Below are positions 1 to 10,148 of a DNA stretch of 64,000 nucleotides, piece by piece. The DNA comes from Paenibacillus sinensis. GTDB lineage: Bacteria; Bacillota; Bacilli; Paenibacillales; Paenibacillaceae. Within the stretch, counting starts at the first letter, position 1, and every line of letters begins with the position of its first letter. Position numbers and translations under genes: made by a program. The stretch is from assembly GCF_019904155.1 (NCBI RefSeq), contig NZ_JAHCMB010000207.1, forward strand, positions 1,290 through 65,289. Reading direction: 5' to 3'. The notes under the pieces were generated by a model. That model ran no database searches and was not told the DNA's origin. It saw only the letters and a program-made list of their open reading frames with translations.

Positions 1-2
1 TC

Positions 3-356
3 GTATTTTGCCGAAGAGGACGCTATGCCGGTTATCCAAGAGTCATAAAAAATGTCGAGATACGAATGACGCGGTTACTAGCCATAGCTGGCCTTCCAAC
101 TGATCTAACTCCACACTCATTGAGACACACGCATACATCACTGCTTGCTGAAGCTGGAGTAAGTTTAGAACAAATTATGGAGCGGTTAGGTCACGCTGAT
201 GATAAGGTAACAAAATCAATTTACCTTCACATTACGAAGACAAGAAAAAAGGAGGCTGCTCAAAAGTTCAGCGAACTGATGAGAAAACCTCCGGAAAATG
301 AGCAAATTGTTACTCAAATGTTACCTAAAGACGATGATGAGCTATTCATCCATTGA
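3..356 (+). CDS. Tyrosine recombinase (integrase), C-terminal part, 5' end outside window
   Basis: The frame is open from the left edge of the window, so this is the catalytic C-terminus of a site-specific recombinase whose start lies upstream. The motif HSLRHTHTSLLAEAG carries the second catalytic Arg and its His, LGHADD carries the next conserved His, and SIYLHIT carries the nucleophilic Tyr. A Lys-rich tail ends in DDDELFIH. The order and wording match integrases of ICE- and phage-type elements of Firmicutes. The stop codon is only 23 bp from the convergent groEL stop. The base composition is visibly richer in A+T than the groEL side. The inference is that the element lies to the left and is inserted at the 3' end of groEL. 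The catalytic C-terminal half looks intact; the N-terminal domain cannot be judged. Confidence 0.85.
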   Translation, partial: VFCRRGRYAGYPRVIKNVEIRMTRLLAIAGLPTDLTPHSLRHTHTSLLAEAGVSLEQIMERLGHADDKVTKSIYLHITKTRKKEAAQKFSELMRKPPENEQIVTQMLPKDDDELFIH

Positions 357-379
357 TATATAAGGGTTTATACCTTACA

Positions 380-2053
<1,674 letters not shown>

Positions 2054-2072
2054 TTATGAACGTCTATCCGGA

Positions 2073-2354
2073 TTAGCCCAGAATCGCGTGAATATCGCTT
2101 TCTTTCATAATCAAATATTCCTTGCCTTCATACTTGATTTCAGTTCCCGCATACTTCGAGAAGATCACGCGGTCGCCTTCCTTCACTTCGAGCGGAACGC
2201 GAACGCCGTCTTTCAGAGCTCCGCTGCCTACAGCAACTACTTTGCCTTCCTGCGGCTTCTCCTTGGCAGAGTCCGGAAGCACGATACCGAAAGAAGTGGT
2301 CTCCTCCTGCTCGATCGGCTCCACCAGTACGCGTTCACCTAAAGGTTTGATCAT
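2073..2354 (-). CDS. groES: 10 kDa co-chaperonin GroES
   Basis: GroES is the heptameric lid of the GroEL chamber. The 93-residue product has the family start [18 protein letters not shown], the mobile-loop region [16 protein letters not shown] near residues 20-35, and the end [12 protein letters not shown]. The ATG is preceded by AAAGGAGG at a normal distance. It is the first gene of the groES-groEL operon, and upstream lie a sigma-A promoter and a CIRCE operator. Confidence 0.98.
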   Translation of the reverse strand: MIKPLGERVLVEPIEQEETTSFGIVLPDSAKEKPQEGKVVAVGSGALKDGVRVPLEVKEGDRVIFSKYAGTEIKYEGKEYLIMKESDIHAILG

Positions 2355-2485
2355 GAAAAATAGCCTCCTTTTAAATTATGTGGTTTGGCTTGAACACAGA
2401 GGTCGAGGAATGCTGCCCATCCTGCGGTGCATTCCGGTTCGTTGAGGATGCCGGCCTTAAGCGGCTTCGGCATATTCCCGTCCTG

Positions 2486-2512
2486 TTAGCACTCGATACC
2501 TTATAGTGCTAA
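2486..2512 (-). promoter_or_regulatory. CIRCE operator of groES-groEL
   Basis: The inverted repeat TTAGCACTC, 9 bp, then TAGTGCTAA matches the CIRCE element bound by HrcA, which represses chaperonin genes in Firmicutes. One of the 18 arm bases differs from the consensus (T instead of G at 2504). It lies just downstream of the -10 box, about where transcription would begin, so HrcA would block the promoter directly. hrcA is not in the window. Confidence 0.93.
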
Positions 2513-2523
2513 CAACAATTTTT

Positions 2524-2552
2524 ATATTACTGAACTTGCCTGCGGATTTCAA
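2524..2552 (-). promoter_or_regulatory. Sigma-A promoter of groES-groEL
   Basis: On the minus strand TTGAAA (2552-2547) is followed after 17 bp by TAATAT (2529-2524). Each box has one mismatch to the sigma-A consensus and the spacing is ideal. CIRCE begins about 11 bp further on. Confidence 0.8.
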
Positions 2553-2678
2553 GTCCTTTTGCTCTTTTTTCTAGACGAATTTGGAAAAAAACGACCAGGC
2601 GGGGGTTGTCCCGGCCGCACTCTCTTTCATTCTATCCACTGCCAGGCAAAATATGCCTGTGTATCCCCGGCGCTCCTG

Positions 2679-3443
2679 TCAGGCGCGCCCCTCCGCAGTG
2701 TACCTGGCTTCAATCGCCGCATCGGCAGCAAGCTGCTTCCGGTACACAACGGACGACAGAAACACGCTGAACTCGTACAGCACCAGCAGCGGCACAGTCA
2801 CAAGAAAGTCCGAGATGAAATCGGGCGGGGTGATTACCACCGCGATAAAGACCAGCGCGAAATAGGCATAACGCCGCGCCTTCCGCAGCCGCAGCGGGTT
2901 CAGAATACGCAGCTTCGTCAGGAACATGACGATCAACGGCAGCTCGAACAGCAGCGCCAGCGGCAGCACCAGATTGAACATGAAGCTGAAATACTGCGCA
3001 ATCCCGTAGGTTTCTTCAAGTCCCAGATCGCGGGTTACGGCCACCGTGAAGTTCAGCGCCATCGGGAACACGATGTAGTAGCCGAAGAGCAAACCCGCTA
3101 TGAACAGAAGCAGCGCGTACGGCACATAACGCAGAGCAGCGCTTCGCTCCGCCGGACGAAGACCTGGGCTCACGAACGCCCATATTTGATAGGCGATAAA
3201 CGGGATCGAGACCGTCAGCGCAACGGCTACGGCGATCTTCATATACATGCCGATTCCGTCCCAGAAGGCAAAAGCATGCAGCACAAAACCCTGCGCCGTC
3301 TCGGCATGGACCAGGTATTCATAGACAGGCTTCGCGCAGAACAGGCCGAGAACCAGAGCGGCGGCAAATACGATCAGCACGTAGATGATTCGGCGGCGAA
3401 GCTCGGTCAGATGCTCGACAATCGTCATTTCCACAGGTTCCAA
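2679..3443 (-). CDS. tatC: Sec-independent (Tat) protein translocase TatC
   Basis: TatC is the six-helix membrane subunit that recognises twin-arginine signal peptides. The protein begins EPVEMTIVEHLTELRRRIIYVLIV, the usual cytoplasmic N-terminus with ELRRR, and then shows six hydrophobic segments, including FLTKLRILNPLRLRKARRYAYFALVFIAVVITPPD near the C-terminal end. A TTG at 3443 is chosen as start because GGGAGGG stands 7 bp before it; the TTG at 3464 would place that ribosome site inside the gene, and ATG 3428 is too far from it. Length is about 254 residues, normal for the family. tatA lies upstream but is separated by a clear terminator, so tatC probably has its own promoter. Confidence 0.93.
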   Translation of the reverse strand: MEPVEMTIVEHLTELRRRIIYVLIVFAAALVLGLFCAKPVYEYLVHAETAQGFVLHAFAFWDGIGMYMKIAVAVALTVSIPFIAYQIWAFVSPGLRPAERSAALRYVPYALLLFIAGLLFGYYIVFPMALNFTVAVTRDLGLEETYGIAQYFSFMFNLVLPLALLFELPLIVMFLTKLRILNPLRLRKARRYAYFALVFIAVVITPPDFISDFLVTVPLLVLYEFSVFLSSVVYRKQLAADAAIEARYTAEGRA

Positions 3444-3483
3444 GACCAAACCCTCCCTGCACAATCTCTACAAATATACTGTC

Positions 3484-3525
3484 AAAAAAAGCGCCCTTAC
3501 CAAGTCCTTAGACTTATATGGGCGC
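3484..3525 (-). terminator. Intrinsic terminator after tatA
   Basis: On the minus strand GCGCCC pairs with GGGCGC, with an inner AAGTC/GACTT stem, and is followed by seven T. It lies between tatA and tatC, so the two Tat genes are probably not a simple read-through operon. Confidence 0.85.
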
Positions 3526-3591
3526 CTTCTCATTCGTGATGCATGGTTCGTACAGCCAGGGCAAGCTTGAATTCAGCGGTGTACGGAGCAT

Positions 3592-3825
3592 TTATTCCGG
3601 CTGACGCTTCTCCAGGGAGACAGGCGCATTCTGCGGCACCGCGGAAGCGGCAGGCTCGCTCTTGGCCGGTTCGGAATCAGCAATTATATCGCGGGTTCCT
3701 TCCTTGAACTCCCGGAAGGTTCTGCCTACAGCCCGTCCGAGCTCAGGCAGCTTGTTCGGCCCAAAGAGCAGCAGTGCCACGATCACGAGCAAAATAATGC
3801 CTGGCGCACCAATACCGTTTAACAT
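3592..3825 (-). CDS. tatA: Twin-arginine translocase subunit TatA/TatE
   Basis: TatA polymers form the Tat translocation pore. The product starts MLNGIGAPGIILLVIVALLLFGPNKLPELGRAVGRTFREFKEGTRD: a short N-terminal membrane helix, the FGP hinge, and an amphipathic helix, followed by a charged, Pro-rich tail. The ATG at 3825 has AAGGAGG at good spacing; an open frame upstream to 3876 lacks such support. Length is 77 residues, usual for the family. The single TatA plus TatC make a minimal Tat system as in Bacillus TatAyCy. Confidence 0.93.
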   Translation of the reverse strand: MLNGIGAPGIILLVIVALLLFGPNKLPELGRAVGRTFREFKEGTRDIIADSEPAKSEPAASAVPQNAPVSLEKRQPE

Positions 3826-3948
3826 GTCGATTCCTCCTTGTCCATTCTTCCGTTCAACCATATGCAACTTCATCATACCATAACCTAAATCACATATCCA
3901 TTGAATAGGGATGACGGAAAGCTGAACATTGGACCAGGAAATCGCCTT

Positions 3949-4434
3949 TTACTGTTTGAACTGTCCGGTCACCATCAGCAGCGCCTCCGGCAGCTGGTCC
4001 ATAACGGCGGCAAGATGCTCATGCACGCCCTTCGGCGTTCCCGGCAGGTTGACGATCAGCGTACGGCCACGGATGCCGGATATGCCGCGAAACAGCATCG
4101 CTCCCCGGTTCTTGTGGATGACCGCGCTCCGCATCGCTTCGGGCAATCCCGGCACCTCCCGCTCGATCACCCGCCGCGTCGCCTCGGGCGTTACATCCCG
4201 GATCGCCAGCTCGGTGCCGCCGGTCGTCAGCACAAGATCCGCCTGAAAATAATCGGTCAGCTCAATGAGCGCCGCAATGATTTCATCTTCTTCATCCGGA
4301 ACGATGCGGTACTCGATGATTTCTCCTCCAAGCTCCTCCTCCACCAGTTCGCGGATGACCTGGGCGCTCGTATCCTCCCGTTCGCCTCTGGCCCCTTTGT
4401 CGCTGGCCGTCAGGATTGCCGTCTTCCACGCCAT
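3949..4434 (-). CDS. Molybdenum cofactor protein MogA/MoaB family
   Basis: This family adenylylates molybdopterin before molybdate insertion. The 161-residue protein starts MAWKTAILTASDKGARGEREDTS and contains TTGGTELAIRDVTPEATRRVIEREVPGLPEAMR, the molybdopterin-binding region, and a second conserved block IVNLPGTPKGVHEHL. The usual TTGGTG motif reads TTGGTE here, an unusual acidic substitution. It lies 59 bp downstream of moaC on the same strand, which supports the cofactor role. Whether it is called MogA or MoaB cannot be settled by motif alone. Confidence 0.88.
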   Translation of the reverse strand: MAWKTAILTASDKGARGEREDTSAQVIRELVEEELGGEIIEYRIVPDEEDEIIAALIELTDYFQADLVLTTGGTELAIRDVTPEATRRVIEREVPGLPEAMRSAVIHKNRGAMLFRGISGIRGRTLIVNLPGTPKGVHEHLAAVMDQLPEALLMVTGQFKQ

Positions 4435-4493
4435 AGGCTGGTTCTCCTTCCTCTCTACGATTCATATGTACCTAACGGGAACGGGCATGGCCG

Positions 4494-4970
4494 TCAATCT
4501 TCTCCAAGCCGGTAGTCACCGTTCTTGCCGCCGCTCTTCGAGACAAGCAGCGTCGGCCCAATAACCATGTCCTTCTGCAGAGCCTTGCACATATCGTAGA
4601 CCGTCAGAGCCGCAGCGGACACGGCGGTCAGCGCCTCCATCTCCACTCCTGTCCGGCCTGTGGTCTTGACTGTGGCTTCTATATATAGTTCATCTTTGTT
4701 GTTGTCTGTAAAAACAATATCGATGCCTGTCAGAGGCAGCGGGTGGCACATCGGAATCCAGTCGGAGGTCTTCTTCGCGGCCATGATGCCGGCCACCTGG
4801 GCGACCGCAAGCACATCGCCTTTGCCGATAGTGCCCTCTTTGATCGCGGCCAGCGTATCCGGCGCCATCTTCACCTGGCTTCGGGCGGCTGCGATGCGGC
4901 TTGTCATTTCCTTGCCGCTGACATCGACCATCCGGGCTCGTCCCTGCTCGTTAAAATGAGTCATTTCCAT
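4494..4970 (-). CDS. moaC: Cyclic pyranopterin monophosphate synthase MoaC
   Basis: MoaC acts with MoaA to turn GTP into cyclic pyranopterin monophosphate, the first stable molybdenum cofactor intermediate. The 158-residue sequence has the family signatures [36 protein letters not shown] (active-site His-Pro-Leu region), and [23 protein letters not shown]. The start ATG overlaps the stop of the upstream cyclo-ligase gene (TAATG), indicating translational coupling. In B. subtilis the ydi region also carries moaC near tatAC and the ABC-F gene. Confidence 0.96.
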   Translation of the reverse strand: MEMTHFNEQGRARMVDVSGKEMTSRIAAARSQVKMAPDTLAAIKEGTIGKGDVLAVAQVAGIMAAKKTSDWIPMCHPLPLTGIDIVFTDNNKDELYIEATVKTTGRTGVEMEALTAVSAAALTVYDMCKALQKDMVIGPTLLVSKSGGKNGDYRLGED

Positions 4971-5614
4971 TAGCCGCCGTCCCTTTCCTTCCTTCGGCAG
5001 TCCACAATTCCGTCCTCGGTGATCAGAAAATCCATGAACGCATCATGAGCATCCATAGGCACCTCGGGAATTAGCTGCGCAGCGTAAGCCAGTCCGATCC
5101 AGACCGTGCTTGCTTCGCCGGTTCCGCCGTTGTCCCCTGCCTTAAGGCGCGCAAGGAGCCGATCGTAGTATCCACGGCCGTAGCCCAGCCGGCCGCCCCG
5201 TAAATCGAAGGCCAGTCCTGGCACAAAAATGACGGCCGGTCTGACGTCTTCATCCAGTTCAGGCGAATCCGCCGCCGGTTCGAAAATACCGTAAGTCCCT
5301 TGGACCAGCTCATGCCAGGAGCCTGTCGGATGCAGCGACAGCGTGCCGGTATCCGAATGGACCCTTGGCAGAATGACATTCCGGCCAGTCTGCCAGCAGC
5401 TCTCGATCAGAGGGCGCACATCCAGCTCCGAGCGAATAGGCGCGTAAGCCATCACCGACTCCGCCCCGGCCGTCTCCACGAAGTTCCAGGCATGGCGGCA
5501 TGCAAGGGCGGAGCGTTCCTGTCTGTCCAAGACGCTCAGGGTTCCCCTTGCGGCACCCGCGGCGGCGCGCAGCTCACGCTTTGAAGCGGCGAGCCGCAGA
5601 TTACAGTCCGTCAC
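4970..5614 (-). CDS. 5-formyltetrahydrofolate cyclo-ligase
   Basis: The enzyme converts 5-formyltetrahydrofolate and ATP to 5,10-methenyltetrahydrofolate. The 214-residue protein has an N-terminal [12 protein letters not shown] helix, [34 protein letters not shown] (phosphate-binding and catalytic loop), and a C-terminal DFLITEDGI segment typical of YqgN/YgfA proteins. Start is GTG 5614 with GGGAGG seven bases before it. The gene heads a short operon with moaC and the MogA-type gene. Folate and molybdenum cofactor genes are both pterin-linked, but a functional link here is only inferred. Confidence 0.92.
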   Translation of the reverse strand: MTDCNLRLAASKRELRAAAGAARGTLSVLDRQERSALACRHAWNFVETAGAESVMAYAPIRSELDVRPLIESCWQTGRNVILPRVHSDTGTLSLHPTGSWHELVQGTYGIFEPAADSPELDEDVRPAVIFVPGLAFDLRGGRLGYGRGYYDRLLARLKAGDNGGTGEASTVWIGLAYAAQLIPEVPMDAHDAFMDFLITEDGIVDCRRKERDGG

Positions 5615-5832
5615 TCTTCCGCCTCCCTAAGCAATTGTTGTCATGGGCAGTAATGCTCTAGATTATCTTCTAGTGTACCACTCTTGTTCAACATTCGCCA
5701 AGGGACGCCGGGAACCCTTTGACCTCGCGCAAAAAAGTCTTTTCATGTACACTAGAGTAGGAATAATGGTGCATTCATATAGGTGGGAATAACTTCCCTG
5801 TGAGTCCCAGAGGGTGGAGGTTTGCGTTAACT

Positions 5833-7782
5833 ATGCTTCTTCAAGCGACAGGAATTACCAAGCTATACGGCATTCAGCCCGTACTGGAGGGCATCAATCT
5901 CCAGGTGAATGAAAAAGAACGGGTCGGACTTGTCGGCGTCAACGGCGCGGGTAAATCGACCCTGCTGAAGATTCTGGCCGGAGAGCTGTCTTATGACGGC
6001 GGCCAAATCTATAAATCGAAAGAAACGACCGTCGGCTATCTGGCCCAGAACAGCGGCCTCCAGTCGGACCGGACGATCCAGGCGGAGATGCTGGCCGTCT
6101 TCGAGCCGCTGCTCCAGGCGGAGGCCGAGCTTCGGGAACTGGAGAATCGGATCGCCGATCCGGAGGCAGCCGCAGATGAGAAAGGCTACGCCGAGCTGCT
6201 GGAGCGCTACGCCCTGCGCTCGGACTGGTTCAAGGATCACGGCGGCTATGAGATGAACACGCGGATTCGCAGCGTGCTGCACGGAATGGGCTTCGGTGAG
6301 TTCCCGCCGGATACCCCGATCAATACGCTCAGCGGCGGACAGAAGACCCGGCTGGCGCTGGCCCGCATTCTCCTGCAGGCTCCCGATCTGCTGATGCTGG
6401 ACGAGCCGACCAACCATCTCGACATCGAGACGCTGACCTGGCTGGAGGATTACCTCCGGGGATACGCCGGCGGCATCCTGGTCGTCTCCCATGACCGGTA
6501 TTTCCTGGACCGGCTGGTTACGACCATCGTTGAAATCGAGCGTCATCAATCGCACCGCTATACAGGCAATTACAGCCGCTATGTGGATTTGAAGGAAGCC
6601 GAATACGAGAGCAAGCTGAAGCAGTACGAGAAGCAGCAGGACGAAATCGCCCGTCTGGAAGAGTTCGTGCAGCGAAATATCGTACGGGCCTCTACCACCA
6701 AGCGGGCGCAGAGCCGCCGCAAAATGCTGGATAAGATGGAGCGGATCGACCGGCCGCTCGGCGAGCTGAAGAAGGCCAGCTTCTCCTTCGAGCCCAGCTT
6801 CCATTCCGGCCGGGAGGTGCTCCAGGTCCGGGATGTAGCCGTGCGCTTCGGCGACAGCTCGCCGCTGTTCAGGAACGCTTCCTTCGAGCTCCGGCGGGGT
6901 GAGACAGCCGCACTGATCGGTCCGAACGGAATCGGGAAGTCGACGCTCCTGCAGTGTCTCATCGGCAGCCGGGAACCGTCCGCCGGAACCGTGAACTGGG
7001 GCGCGAAGGTCAAGCTGGGCTATTACGACCAGGAGCAGACCCGCCTGAATCCGCATAACACGGTGCTGGAGGAGCTGTGGAGCGAATATCCGATGCTCGA
7101 AGAGGCGCGAATCCGGACCATACTCGGAAATTTCCTGTTCAGCGGCGAGGATGTGCAGAAGAAGGTCTCCGCGCTCAGCGGCGGCGAGAAGGCGCGGGTC
7201 GCGCTCTCCAAGCTCATGCTGCGCGGAGCGAATATGCTGATTCTCGATGAACCGACCAACCATCTTGATCTGGTCAGCCGCGAGGTGCTGGAATCGGCGC
7301 TGATCGATTTCGAGGGTACGCTGCTGTTCATTTCCCATGACCGCTATTTCCTCAATAAAATGGCGGAGCGCGTGCTGGAGCTTCATCCGGAGGGAATCGA
7401 CCAGTATCTCGGGAACTACGACGACTATATCGCCAAGAAAAGCGAGCTGGAGGATCTTGCCAGCGAGGCGGAGAGCAGCATGTCTTCTCCTTCGCCCGCC
7501 GGAGCGGCCAAGGATATCCAGCCGGCCGACAAAGGCGCCTCTTCATATGAGGCTGACAAACAGGCCAAACGCGAAGAGCGCAGCCGCCAGCGGCGCATAT
7601 CCGAGCTGGAGAATGCAATCTCGCAGCTCGAGACGGAAATCTCTGAAATCGAGCATGAAATGACGAAGCCTGAGGTATATCAGGATTATATGGCGCTTCA
7701 AGGCCATGAGACGGAGCTTAACAGCAAAAAGCAGACACTTGCCGATTATTTCAGCGAATGGGAAAATCTTGCCGAAGAATAA
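5833..7782 (+). CDS. ABC-F family ATPase, YdiF type
   Basis: ABC-F proteins are soluble tandem ATPases that act on the ribosome. Two full nucleotide-binding domains are seen: GVNGAGKST with LSGGQKTRLALARILL and LDEPTNHLD, and GPNGIGKST with LSGGEKARVALSKLML and LDEPTNHLD. The linker (about residues 245-325) is rich in charged residues with ASTTKRAQSRRKMLDKMERI, and the C-terminus is a coiled coil (KREERSRQRRISELENAISQLETE). There are no membrane segments. ATG 5833 is chosen since domain homology starts there; GGAGG lies 12 bp upstream, slightly far. The position next to the tsa genes in opposite orientation matches B. subtilis ydiF. Ribosomal role rather than drug resistance is the likelier reading. 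Confidence 0.92.
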   Translation: MLLQATGITKLYGIQPVLEGINLQVNEKERVGLVGVNGAGKSTLLKILAGELSYDGGQIYKSKETTVGYLAQNSGLQSDRTIQAEMLAVFEPLLQAEAELRELENRIADPEAAADEKGYAELLERYALRSDWFKDHGGYEMNTRIRSVLHGMGFGEFPPDTPINTLSGGQKTRLALARILLQAPDLLMLDEPTNHLDIETLTWLEDYLRGYAGGILVVSHDRYFLDRLVTTIVEIERHQSHRYTGNYSRYVDLKEAEYESKLKQYEKQQDEIARLEEFVQRNIVRASTTKRAQSRRKMLDKMERIDRPLGELKKASFSFEPSFHSGREVLQVRDVAVRFGDSSPLFRNASFELRRGETAALIGPNGIGKSTLLQCLIGSREPSAGTVNWGAKVKLGYYDQEQTRLNPHNTVLEELWSEYPMLEEARIRTILGNFLFSGEDVQKKVSALSGGEKARVALSKLMLRGANMLILDEPTNHLDLVSREVLESALIDFEGTLLFISHDRYFLNKMAERVLELHPEGIDQYLGNYDDYIAKKSELEDLASEAESSMSSPSPAGAAKDIQPADKGASSYEADKQAKREERSRQRRISELENAISQLETEISEIEHEMTKPEVYQDYMALQGHETELNSKKQTLADYFSEWENLAEE

Positions 7783-7803
7783 TTTTTACACTCCGCATAT
7801 TCT

Positions 7804-8064
7804 TTATCCACAAGATTGTCCCCAGATTTCGTGCATAACTGGTACTAAAAAAAGGACCCTCGGGTCCTTTTTTAGGCTTAAAATCGCAGTTCACAGGTGT
7901 CAAGTACTTTTTATCCACCGCTTTATCCACATTATCCACATTTTCTTCAGTCTGGCTGTTGATTACTTGTACCCTTAACCAGTGTTCAAAAAAAGGTGCG
8001 TAAATTCTGGTTTTACACGTTTTTTACACAAAACTGCCGGAATATGTGGATAACCTTGTCCACA
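7804..8064. promoter_or_regulatory. DnaA-box cluster between the ABC-F gene and leuA
   Basis: Four perfect TTATCCACA boxes are present: 7804-7812, 7923-7931, 7932-7940 (head to tail with the previous one) and 8045-8053 on the minus strand. Two boxes have one mismatch: TTATCCACC at 7911-7919 and TTGTCCACA at 8056-8064. TTGTCCCCA at 7816-7824 has two. A given 9-mer on either strand is expected about once per 131 kb in random sequence, so this density is not chance. No dnaA, dnaN or AT-rich unwinding block is nearby, so it is not oriC. It lies in the convergent gap between the ABC-F gene and leuA-tsaD, fills the only stretch over 250 bp here, and spans a bidirectional terminator. Confidence 0.88.
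7846..7873. terminator. Bidirectional terminator after ABC-F and leuA genes
   Basis: A run of seven A, GGACCC, a 2-base loop, GGGTCC and six T form a symmetric hairpin that can end transcription from both sides. It lies within the DnaA-box cluster. Confidence 0.88.
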
Positions 8065-8093
8065 GGTTGACAAATCGCGCCTATATATATCTT

Positions 8094-9635
8094 TTATTGA
8101 ACCGGCGTCAGCAGCGCGGCATTGCAGGCGGCAATGTAGGCCAGCCCCGCCGCCATGACGATATCCTGATGAATGGCAGTTCCTCTGTGACGAGCCCCGT
8201 TCCACTCCACATCGACGGCCGCTTCGCCATAGGCATCTTCCCCCTTGCCGAGCGAATGCAGCTCCAGCCCCGCGAAAGTGACCTGCTCGTCAATTGCCTG
8301 AGAAATGGCCGCAATAACCGCTTCGAGCGGTCCCTCTCCGATGCTCGTGTGGCTGCTCTCGGCACCTGTCACTACATTGCGGACGGTCACCGCCGCCACC
8401 CGGCGAGGTGCGCTTCCGGCCAGCACCTGCACATCCCCGAGCTCATATCTGCCGGTAACCCGTCCCGTCGACTGGCTGATCATCTGCAGCAGCTGCTCGT
8501 CGCTTACGGTCTTCTGACGGTCGGCCGTCTCCTTGAACACCTCGTACAGCGACTCCAGCTCGCCGGGATCAAGCGAAATGCCGTACTTCGCGGTCCGGTC
8601 CTTCAGCGCATGCCGTCCGGAATGCTTGCCGAGAATGATCATGCTGCGCGGAATGCCGAGCTTCTCGGGGTCCATAATTTCATAGGTGCTCCGGTCCTTC
8701 AGCAGGCCATCCTGGTGAATGCCGGATTCGTGCTGGAATGCATTCCGTCCGACAACCGGTTTGTTATAGGGGATCGGAAAATGCATCATCTCGCTTACCA
8801 GACGCGAGGTCTCGTACAGCTTGCCGAGGACAAGATTCGTCTTCGCGCCCATCGCTTCGCCCCGGGTCTCCAGCGCCATGGCGAGCTCTTCTATCGCACA
8901 GTTCCCTGTCCGCTCCCCGACGCCGTTGACGGTCACCTCAATCTGCGAGGCTCCCCCCTCGATCGCGGCCAGGCTGTTCGCAGCAGCCAGCCCCAGATCG
9001 TTGTGACAGTGGGCGCTGTAGAGAACCTTGTCGCCGCCTCTTGCGCCTTGACGGACCCGGCGGAACATCTCGCCATATTCATTCGGCAGCGCGTAACCGA
9101 CCGTGTCGGGCAGATTGATGATCGTCGCGCCCTCCTCAATAACCGCCTCGATCATTTCGATCAGGTCGTCGATACCGGTACGGGCCGCATCCATGGCGGT
9201 GAATTCCACAGTGTCGCAGAACTTTCGGGCGTAAGCCGTCATTTCCCTTGCCGTCGCGACAACCTCGGCGCGGCTCTTGCGCAGCTGGTGACGCAGATGG
9301 ATATCCGAGGAGGAGATGAACAGGTGAATGCGCCGTCTCTCCGCATCCATTGTCGCCTTCACAGCGGCATCAATATCGCCTCTGACCGCCCTCGCGAAGC
9401 CGCAGATTTCGGCGTTCCGGATTTGGCGGGAGATCGCCTGCACCGCGGCGAAATCGCCGGGGCTCGATACCGGAAATCCCGGCTCCAGCACATCCACGCC
9501 GAGATCCGCCAGCTTGCCGGCGAGGACGATTTTTTGCTCCGGTGTCAGACTCGCTCCCGGTGCCTGCTCACCGTCTCTGAGCGTCGTATCGAAAATTTGG
9601 ATCGTTCTGCGCTGCGCTTCAATTGGGCTTCTCAT
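8094..9635 (-). CDS. leuA: 2-isopropylmalate synthase
   Basis: The enzyme condenses acetyl-CoA with 2-oxoisovalerate, the first step of leucine synthesis. The 513-residue protein has the HMGL-like catalytic barrel, with FDTTLRDGEQAPGASL near residues 15-30 (substrate-binding Arg, metal-binding Asp), SAHCHNDLGLAAANSLAAIEGGA near 205-225 (metal-binding HxH), GVGERTGNCAIEELAMAL, and a C-terminal regulatory (LeuA dimer) domain from about residue 385. ATG 9635 has TTGGAGG eight bases before it. Two leucine-type T-box leaders lie upstream, which favours leucine synthesis over citramalate synthase, though sequence motifs alone do not exclude the latter. It is not next to leuB/C/D, so it stands alone. 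It is inserted between the tsa genes and the ABC-F gene, which are neighbours in B. subtilis. Confidence 0.88.
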   Translation of the reverse strand: MRSPIEAQRRTIQIFDTTLRDGEQAPGASLTPEQKIVLAGKLADLGVDVLEPGFPVSSPGDFAAVQAISRQIRNAEICGFARAVRGDIDAAVKATMDAERRRIHLFISSSDIHLRHQLRKSRAEVVATAREMTAYARKFCDTVEFTAMDAARTGIDDLIEMIEAVIEEGATIINLPDTVGYALPNEYGEMFRRVRQGARGGDKVLYSAHCHNDLGLAAANSLAAIEGGASQIEVTVNGVGERTGNCAIEELAMALETRGEAMGAKTNLVLGKLYETSRLVSEMMHFPIPYNKPVVGRNAFQHESGIHQDGLLKDRSTYEIMDPEKLGIPRSMIILGKHSGRHALKDRTAKYGISLDPGELESLYEVFKETADRQKTVSDEQLLQMISQSTGRVTGRYELGDVQVLAGSAPRRVAAVTVRNVVTGAESSHTSIGEGPLEAVIAAISQAIDEQVTFAGLELHSLGKGEDAYGEAAVDVEWNGARHRGTAIHQDIVMAAGLAYIAACNAALLTPVQ

Positions 9636-9693
9636 GATTCATTCCTCCAATTTTTTTGAACTATAGTTGTACATCAGGACTTCCGCCGAATAC

Positions 9694-10108
9694 AAAAAAC
9701 CCGCCGTCTCTTCGGTTAAAGAGACGGCGGGTTTCCCCTCCGCGGTACCACTCTTCTTGACGCCTGCTCCGCGGTTCTGCGGAAGCCGGGCGGCCAGCTC
9801 ATCTTTCCCGCTATAGTCCATCCGCCGATACGCGGCTGAACCCTGACGGGAAAGGTCCGGTAACGGGGACGGGCCGTAGGTCGGCGTACTGCTGCGCGCA
9901 TCCGGCTCGCCTTCCTCAGTCCCTGATGCGGCCGCACCTGCCGGGACCGGGGAGACGCGGGGCGGCCTTCAAGCCTGTATGGCCTTTGGGCTGCGCGGGT
10001 TCCTCCGACACGCTTCCGGGCGAGATTCAAGGGGGATGGCCGCCGCGTTGCACCATTTCCGCGGCTCTCTGACAGACCTTCTTCCCTCTACTGCTCCCGT
10101 TCATCGCG
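9694..10108 (-). ncRNA. T-box riboswitch, distal (second) copy upstream of leuA
   Basis: A tRNA-sensing leader. Reading the minus strand it begins with GATGAACGGGAGCAGTAG (stem I base), has a stem-I loop with GAATCTC where CTC (10024-10022) is the probable leucine specifier, a T-box core AAGAGTGGTACCGCGG (9756-9741), and a terminator with a perfect stem whose arms contain CCCGCCGTCTC and GAGACGGCGGG, followed by six T (9699-9694). The leuA start is about 60 bases beyond. The specifier register is less certain here than in the first copy, because one extra T is present before CTC. Confidence 0.9.
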
Positions 10109-10148
10109 TTTGTTCGTTATGTTCAATATCAGTTGTCACGACTCCAAC

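Noticed and set aside
5671-5690. T-box-like string upstream of the cyclo-ligase gene
   Set aside because: Fourteen bases (GTACCACTCTTGTT) equal part of the leuA leader core, but the CCGCG part, stem I and a terminator with T run are missing, so it is not a T-box.
7783-8093. Chromosomal replication origin
   Set aside because: DnaA boxes are dense, but dnaA, dnaN, an AT-rich unwinding element and the usual neighbours are absent. A DnaA-titrating or regulatory cluster fits better.
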